NCBI GenBank assembly: GCA_028023455.1
Contig: JAQFVV010012669.1
Span: 874,501-938,500, forward strand
Length of the DNA: 64,000 nucleotides
Source of the DNA: Epiperipatus broadwayi
Lineage: Eukaryota > Onychophora > Udeonychophora > Euonychophora > Peripatidae
Reading direction: 5' to 3'
Under the pieces are notes generated by a model, which saw only the letters and a list, made by a program, of their open reading frames with translations, was not told the DNA's origin and did not search any database. Position 1 is the stretch's first letter. Each line of letters starts with the position of its first letter. The position numbers and the translations under genes were made by a program. This document shows, piece by piece, positions 58,396-64,000 of this stretch.

Positions 58396-60785
58396 ACTTC
58401 TTTTTAATTTGAAATACTAATGATAATATAATGAGATTGTCCTTTTATCATTGTCTTTACTATCTAATATTATTTTTCAAAGTTATATTTCAGACAAAAA
58501 TCAAAAATACTAACCATATGTCTATGCAATTTTGATCACAAACCAAATTATTATTTTTTGTGCTTTATTATGTATTTTTTTATTATAAAATAATGCATAC
58601 CAAAATTTTGATTATATCAGTGTTCATTATGATCTTTTGATTTCACTATGGGTTTATCAATCAGGATTTGCAATATATACATATGTGTGTGTGTGTTGGT
58701 CTAGTTGATTGCTTGAAATATTTACTAGTCAACTTTATCTAAATTGTGTTTTAACAGAACAAAATATTCACTAGTCAACTTTTTATTAAGTTGTGTGTTA
58801 TTGAGTTTTTGTAATATAAAATTAAAAGTGATAATAATTAAAAAATAGTCTTATCATACATAATTGGAGATACAAATCAAGCTACTTGCCAGCACATATA
58901 TTTTCTTTTACTTAAATTTGGCTTCTAGTATGTAGGCTTAATAATTTAACCCTTGCTTGATTCATTACATTTATTTTTGTTACAATAATATTGCCTTTGA
59001 AACATACCTCAAATATGTTAAATTTTATTCTAAAAAGTGATTTATGCCTAAATTTAAAACCTTGTCCATTGTTTAGTATGACTAAGAAAGAAGTGTTACT
59101 TTATAGTTTCAAATAATTTTTGGTTGATATTCTTTCTATAGATTAAACTTTAAAGTTATTTTAAGAATAATAAATAAATCATTCATCCTATTCCATGTAA
59201 ATATGTTATCTCAAATATTATAAATGTATACTGCACTAATTTGTATAAAAGATCATTCTTCATGTGCTAATTTGATCTTTATTTCTGTGAAAAATAAAAG
59301 GAAGAAGAGTAGGAATTATGCTATTATTTTGAATGGCTAGATGAAATTTTTTATTTAACAGACTCATTCTTAATTTAAGAAAACTCTTGACAACTACTAA
59401 TGAAATACATATCAAGAGGATGCAAAGTTTTATAATACAGATAGTTTAACTCATTGGTTTTTAGGATTCACGAACTTATATATTGAGTTTTTAGAACTAA
59501 AAAAGTGTATAATCATTCTTCTGCAGTAAACAAGATAAAATTTTACATAAGAGCTCAGTACTCTATTAGTTTATGATATTTTAGCTTATTAATCTGCCTT
59601 TGTAGATGTTAAATTATATAAAAAATAGTATGTGAGCTTACTTTAGAAAACATATAGATGTTATAGTTATACATATAATCAAGTGATCAGCATAAATAAA
59701 TGCTAATGCCATATCACATGTTAATGAATGAGGCATTTTTTAGGTAGTTGGAACTTGTACAGCAATATCAGATTCTACTTAATGTAATATTTGATTTAGG
59801 TTAAATGATTAATATTCGTGGTTCCTTTTTGAATAAACTCCTTTCATACTCATTTAAATTTCCAACATAAAGAAATGTAATTGATTTATTACAGTTAATA
59901 AAGGATATTTTTAGTAAATTATCAAAGATTCAGTTGTAGATGATGACAAAAATATAATTTTATATGAAAATTAATTCACAACATTAAAAAGTAGATTTTT
60001 TTTGCTTATTCTTATTAGGAAATGGAAATAAATATGATTCTAATCAGTTAAATTTTTATGGAAATATCGAATCTGATACAAATAAATTATTCTATTTCCA
60101 TATATTGAAAAAGTAGATTACTCTTGAAATAAGGGGCAAAAAATTGAAATGCTTTAAGAAATGTAAATTTTGTTATGTAAGATTTTAAAGGAAAAACATC
60201 TACTGATATTCTAAGAATCTTAAATATTCAAATTTCTGTTATGCCTCATTGTTCATTGTCTTCAGAAAATTGGCTCTGCATGAATTGAATTCCTAGGTCA
60301 TAGGTTAAATTGTAAGGATAATCTGTAAATATGATTTTTCAATTGATCTGCCTACTAATTGAGGACTTTGAGGTTCACTTTTCTGTTTCATATTAATAAC
60401 AATATTCGAATAATTTATTTTTTGAGAGTTCCTAAGACATTTGAGCACCAGAGGTAATAGAACTGGGTACTGTGATTCATGGACTTTGATCTGTGAAATT
60501 TGTTATTCTATCATTGCAGCAAATCATGTAGGATATTGCAGTTGTTTGATACTTTATATCTGGGTTTTTTTTTAAATAAGTAAGCAAAATCTGAATAAAC
60601 ATTATTCATGAAGTTTTCTCCCATATTCTACATGCCACTTTCAGAGAATAATCTTAATAGCTGTTTTAAGAAGCTTCCATCTTGAAGTTATTGTTTTTAA
60701 ATGACAAGTCATTATACATAAATCTCAAATTGATTGTCAATAAAAGAAAAAAATTTTTTTATAGCAATAAATTAAATTCTCTCTT
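58396..60785. other. AT-rich tract, no gene seen
   Basis: Non-coding. (GT)n at 58684-58696. TATTYACTAGTCAACTTT occurs twice, about 50 bases apart, at about 58719 and 58766. Confidence 0.6.
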
Positions 60786-61680
60786 GATATGTTACAAATA
60801 TTGATTGATGTTTTTATTAAGAAAATCGAGATGACTGCCTCCATGTTCAAACAAATGATTAATAATAAAGATTTTGTTTTAAAAAATATATATTGTATTA
60901 AGTACTATTATTATTTATTTTGTCATTTAGATTTTGCAGATGGTGTAATTATTTTTACAAATAATGTTTTAGAGCTGCAGGAAATGTTGCAGGAGTTATC
61001 AGAGGAAAGTAGGACTAAAGATAAATGTTAAAAAGACTAAAGTAATGTTTAATGCATTTTCTAAAAATGTGAAAATAAAGATCGATTATGATGAGTTAGA
61101 AGTTAACAGCTACAAATACCTTCATCAGGTTATTAATACAGATGGAAATATAAATGAAATTAATCGTAGAATTAAACTTGGTTGGAGTGCTTTGGGAGAA
61201 ATAACTTGATACCAAAAGGAAATGTGCCTATGTGTTTGAAAAAGGTTTTTAATAAATGTGTTTTACCAGTTCTTACTTATGGATCTGAGACTTAAAAATT
61301 TAACAGAAGAGCAATACAGAGACTTCTGACCACTCAAAGAAGTATGGAGAGATGCATGTTGGGAGTAACAAGAAGAGATCAAAAAATGCAATATATGGGT
61401 AAGAGAACAAGCAGGTGTTACTGACTTCATTGAAAAAATTAAGACACGTGGAATTGGGCTGGACATATTGCTAGGAGAGATGATAATAGATGGACAATTG
61501 AAATCTTAAACTGGATTCCAAGAGATTGTAAAAGACCCAGAAAGAGACCGCATGTGAGATGGATGAAATAAGAAAGTGTGCAAGGATGATGTGGAGAAGA
61601 GAAACTAAAGATCGGAGAAGATGGATTGAACTTGGAGATATCTTCATCCTGCAGTGAATTGATAATGGTTGATGATTATT
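60786..61680 (+). pseudogene. RTE-type LINE, 3' portion, decayed
   Basis: RT motifs in order: FADGVIIFTNN (catalytic FADD with the second Asp changed to Gly), LQEMLQELSEES, INVKKTKVMFN, YKYLHQVINTDG, EINRRIKLGWSALG and LPVLTYGSET. The RTE C-terminal end follows over shifts: QRSMERCMLGV-type, VREQAGVTDFIEKIK, and the conserved W-IPRDCKRPRKRP block. The tail TTGATAATGGTTGATGATTATT ends near 61680. The family encodes APE-endonuclease/RT proteins. At least three frameshifts and several stops make this inactive. Confidence 0.88.
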
Positions 61681-63247
61681 ATTTACTTTTTAAAAAAGTA
61701 TAAATTTAAAGTAATATGAGTTGAGTAATTAACATCAATAAACAATCAATGATTTATTGCTTAGGAAATCAAGAAATTTAAACATTAGAAGTGTCGAGGT
61801 GGAACTGCTATCAACAGATCTTGAATTACAGAATCGGCCACTTTATTACTATACCAAACAATACTGGATATTTACAATTTGCATGGTTATGTGTCTGTGT
61901 GTTATTTAAAAAAGAATATGAAACAATATGAATTGAATAATTCACTAATATTTATAAATTATAGTATTGTATAACATATGTTTGCGCGTGTGTATTATTT
62001 TTATAAAATTTCGAAGACCAAAAATAGTCTTTAAATCTCATCTGATTCTTGACAATTGATTTTGTTCTTCAATGCTTGAGTTTTCTTGAGCTACTGATTG
62101 CTTTTACTTGAATGTTTAAATGATTAATTTTTGCAGACTAGTTGTCTTAATATGATCATATCTTTTACTTCTGAAAGTTGAAAACATTTCTATTTTTATC
62201 CTAACATAACTAAAATAATAATAATAAGAAGAAAAACCTTAAAAAACTTTTTTTTATTATCATAGCTGGAGAAAATTGGAAAAAAAATTAAAATAATTTA
62301 TAGTTTTATTTTATCTTTCATAGTGTAGTTGTAAATTATTATTTTTGTATCATATATAAATGCTTCATAGTTGTGAGACATGAACTTTAAACACAAAAAA
62401 TGAAGCTAAGATTGCAAATTACAAAGAAATAAATTGAGAAAAATAAAAAATGATAGAAAAAGAAATTAATTGATTTGAATCAGAACTGACATTATTATAA
62501 AAATGAAAGAGCTTTTTACTAGTAAAGAGGAAAAAGCAATAGTGTAGAATGTTTCTCAACTTTATATTAAGAGATCTAATTTGAGAAAGCTTATGATAGA
62601 TCTTTATAGAAAAGTATTAAAGATATCCTTGGCTTACAATAGTCAGTTAATAACATGATGATCATTACTTTCAGGCAGGTTCAGTTATTTGCACTAGAAT
62701 GATAATACTTATTCATCTTTAGTGTACTGTGACCTTTCTTAGTGTCTCATTTTTAAAACTTTATCATAGAACAGTAAAACACTATTGTTTAAAATATTGT
62801 GTGTGTGTGTTAAACCTTTCATGTATTGTATTTTATAAACCATTAGAATTTTTGTCTGTTCAGAATTAATATTTTAATTTAGCATAAATTTCCAATGCCT
62901 TAATTACACAGTTGGGCATCTGTCCAATTCTTCAAGCCTGGATGGTAGAATTCTACTTGACTACTTTAGAAAGTTTTTTAGAGTGTTGAGTATAAACAGT
63001 GTTGTTACTCTTATGTGAAAATTTGTGAAAGTAATAAGTAGATGTTAGGGCTGTATATTATGTGATGAGAAAAATAGCTCATGGCATCATTCATGAGATA
63101 TCATTAATGATAAATAACTTATTTCCAAAAAGGAAAAAAAAAACTTTTTGCAATTAAAGAAATATTTTATGAACTTTAAATAAAAATATTAAGCTACCAA
63201 CCAGCCTTTAGGCAGAAAGTAATTTTTTTCATATATGTGTTTACTGG
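61681..63247. other. AT-rich tract, no gene seen
   Basis: Includes (AAT)n at 62214-62226 and (GT)n at 62799-62810. No coding signal recognised. Confidence 0.6.
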
Positions 63248-63830
63248 GTAATGGCCTCAAAGATAGGAAATTTAGGGTTATTCTTGACTGAACAACAGCA
63301 AAACATAATTAAAAATGGTCTACCACAGGGATCAATTCTCTTTGCAATCCTTTTCATCTGGTATATTCATGATCTTCCTAACACAGTTTCAAGAAAGTTT
63401 ATCTATGCTTATAACCTTGTCCTTGTTTTCAGAGGATACTCTTTCAGTGAAATTGAAAAAACCTAAACTCTGATTTAAAGGTATTTGAGGATTATTCCAG
63501 TTTTTGGCATCTCAAGCCTAATCTAGAGAAATCAGTTTCCACTTGTTTTCGCCTCAGTAATAATCTAGCCAGAAAAACTTTTAATGTTAATTTCTGTAAC
63601 GACAAAATTAAAAATCAATCGCATCCAAAATACTTGGGAATTAAATTGGATCACACTCTTTTCTTTAAAGCTCATCTTACTGATAAGAAAAAGAAACTTG
63701 TCACCAGGAATAATATCTTCAATCTTGTAGACCCCACAAGGTTCTAATGCTGCCATCCTTAGAACTTTTGGGCTAGTACTTGTTTATTTTGTGGCTGAGT
63801 ACTGCGTGCTAGTGTGATGCAGAAGTACAC
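63248..63830 (+). pseudogene. Jockey-type LINE reverse transcriptase fragment
   Basis: Open at 63251-63466 with NGLPQGSILFAILFIWYIHD (block B), LPNTVSRKFIYAYNLVLVF (catalytic block C, where YADD has become YAYN) and SFSEIEKT. Over shifts, HLKPNLEKSVSTCF, HPKYLGIKLDHTLFFKAHL and a C-terminal thumb follow to about 63830. This is the Jockey/CR1-like RT pattern in which 'NDLP'-type and YADD blocks lie about 15 residues apart. The loss of both catalytic Asp residues shows it is dead. 5' truncated, with no endonuclease. Confidence 0.85.
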
Positions 63831-63894
63831 TTATTAATCTTTTGAATAAAAACTAAATATCACATGATTACCATACACAAACTGTTTGCAGAGC

Positions 63895-64000
63895 TAAACT
63901 TTGTACAGTAGGGCCACCAGTGCAAGCCAGAATAATCAGTGGATGAAAGAAGGTTTGTGCATAAAATTCCTATCTAGTGTCTACTCATCCAATATCTCCA
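63895..64000. mobile_element. Foldback element, cut by window end
   Basis: ACAGTAGGGCCACCAGTGCA, then a stretch matching the left arm of 41270-42010 up to CCAATATCTCCA at the last base. It probably continues outside the window. Confidence 0.85.

Noticed and set aside
61263-61466. Minus-strand frame in the RTE remnant
   Set aside because: Shadow of the RTE C-terminal coding strand.
20063-64000. Later WASHC5 exons
   Set aside because: I looked for the next conserved strumpellin segments by eye and saw none. A profile search is needed; absence is not proven.
1-64000. CRISPR arrays, operons, bacterial ribosome binding sites or rRNA genes
   Set aside because: No regularly spaced short repeats, no bacterial gene layout and no rRNA-like stretch.

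Overview
This is an AT-rich stretch of an animal nuclear genome. It has spliced host coding sequence, long non-coding tracts, and mobile elements typical of invertebrate metazoans: Ty3-type LTR elements, LINEs of at least three clades, foldback elements and tRNA-derived repeats. I see no bacterial, phage or plasmid organisation. The species cannot be read from the sequence. A cephalopod-like or similar AT-rich invertebrate is a guess only. The one host protein-coding exon I recognise is the first coding exon of WASHC5 (strumpellin, WASH complex) at 19838-20062 on the + strand. It ends in a consensus splice donor. No later WASHC5 exon was recognised, so everything right of it may be intron 1 or may lie partly outside the gene.

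Layout. 1-440 holds a broken coiled-coil ORF on the minus strand that runs off the window edge. 655-1945 is an inverted-repeat-bounded element carrying a GC-richer, coding-like segment followed by AATAAA and poly-A. 3944-10329 is a complete Ty3-type retrotransposon with 0.81-kb LTRs, a 5-bp target duplication (AAATC), PBS and PPT. It is inactivated by frameshifts and stops and carries two internal tandem duplications, one of which doubles the reverse transcriptase palm. 11273-16619 is a second, much older LTR element reduced to stop-riddled gag, zinc-knuckle, RT and integrase remnants.

After the WASHC5 exon come three copies of one CR1/RTEX-like LINE on the minus strand: a truncated copy at 21742-22743, a truncated copy at 30774-32130, and a nearly full copy at 32131-36690. 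The full copy encodes an ORF1 with a PHD-like finger, coiled coil and SGNH esterase, and an ORF2 with an APE endonuclease and RT. The second truncated copy abuts the 3' tail of the full one exactly. A decayed RTE-type LINE lies at 26.2-27.7 kb.

From 36.7 to 46.1 kb there is a series of large inverted repeats (foldback elements). One has a tRNA-like core. One belongs to a family with four copies in the window. One has both arms encoding the same GIY-YIG-like protein tail, and it sits inside a duplicated unit of about 350 bp. At 47.55-47.83 kb a CpG-bearing island carries two CCAAT boxes, a perfect palindromic CRE and an E2F site, and looks like a host promoter. 48043-54190 is an LTR element with unusually long LTRs (about 1.9 kb) and a short interior holding only a gag-like ORF on the minus strand. 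The right end contains another old foldback copy, an RTE 3' end (60.8-61.7 kb), a Jockey-type RT fragment (63.2-63.8 kb), and a foldback copy cut by the window edge.

Nothing here looks like a wholly new functional system. The most interesting items are the precise LINE-into-LINE-tail insertion, the RT domain duplication, the GIY-YIG-tail palindrome, the foldback family, and the promoter-like island.
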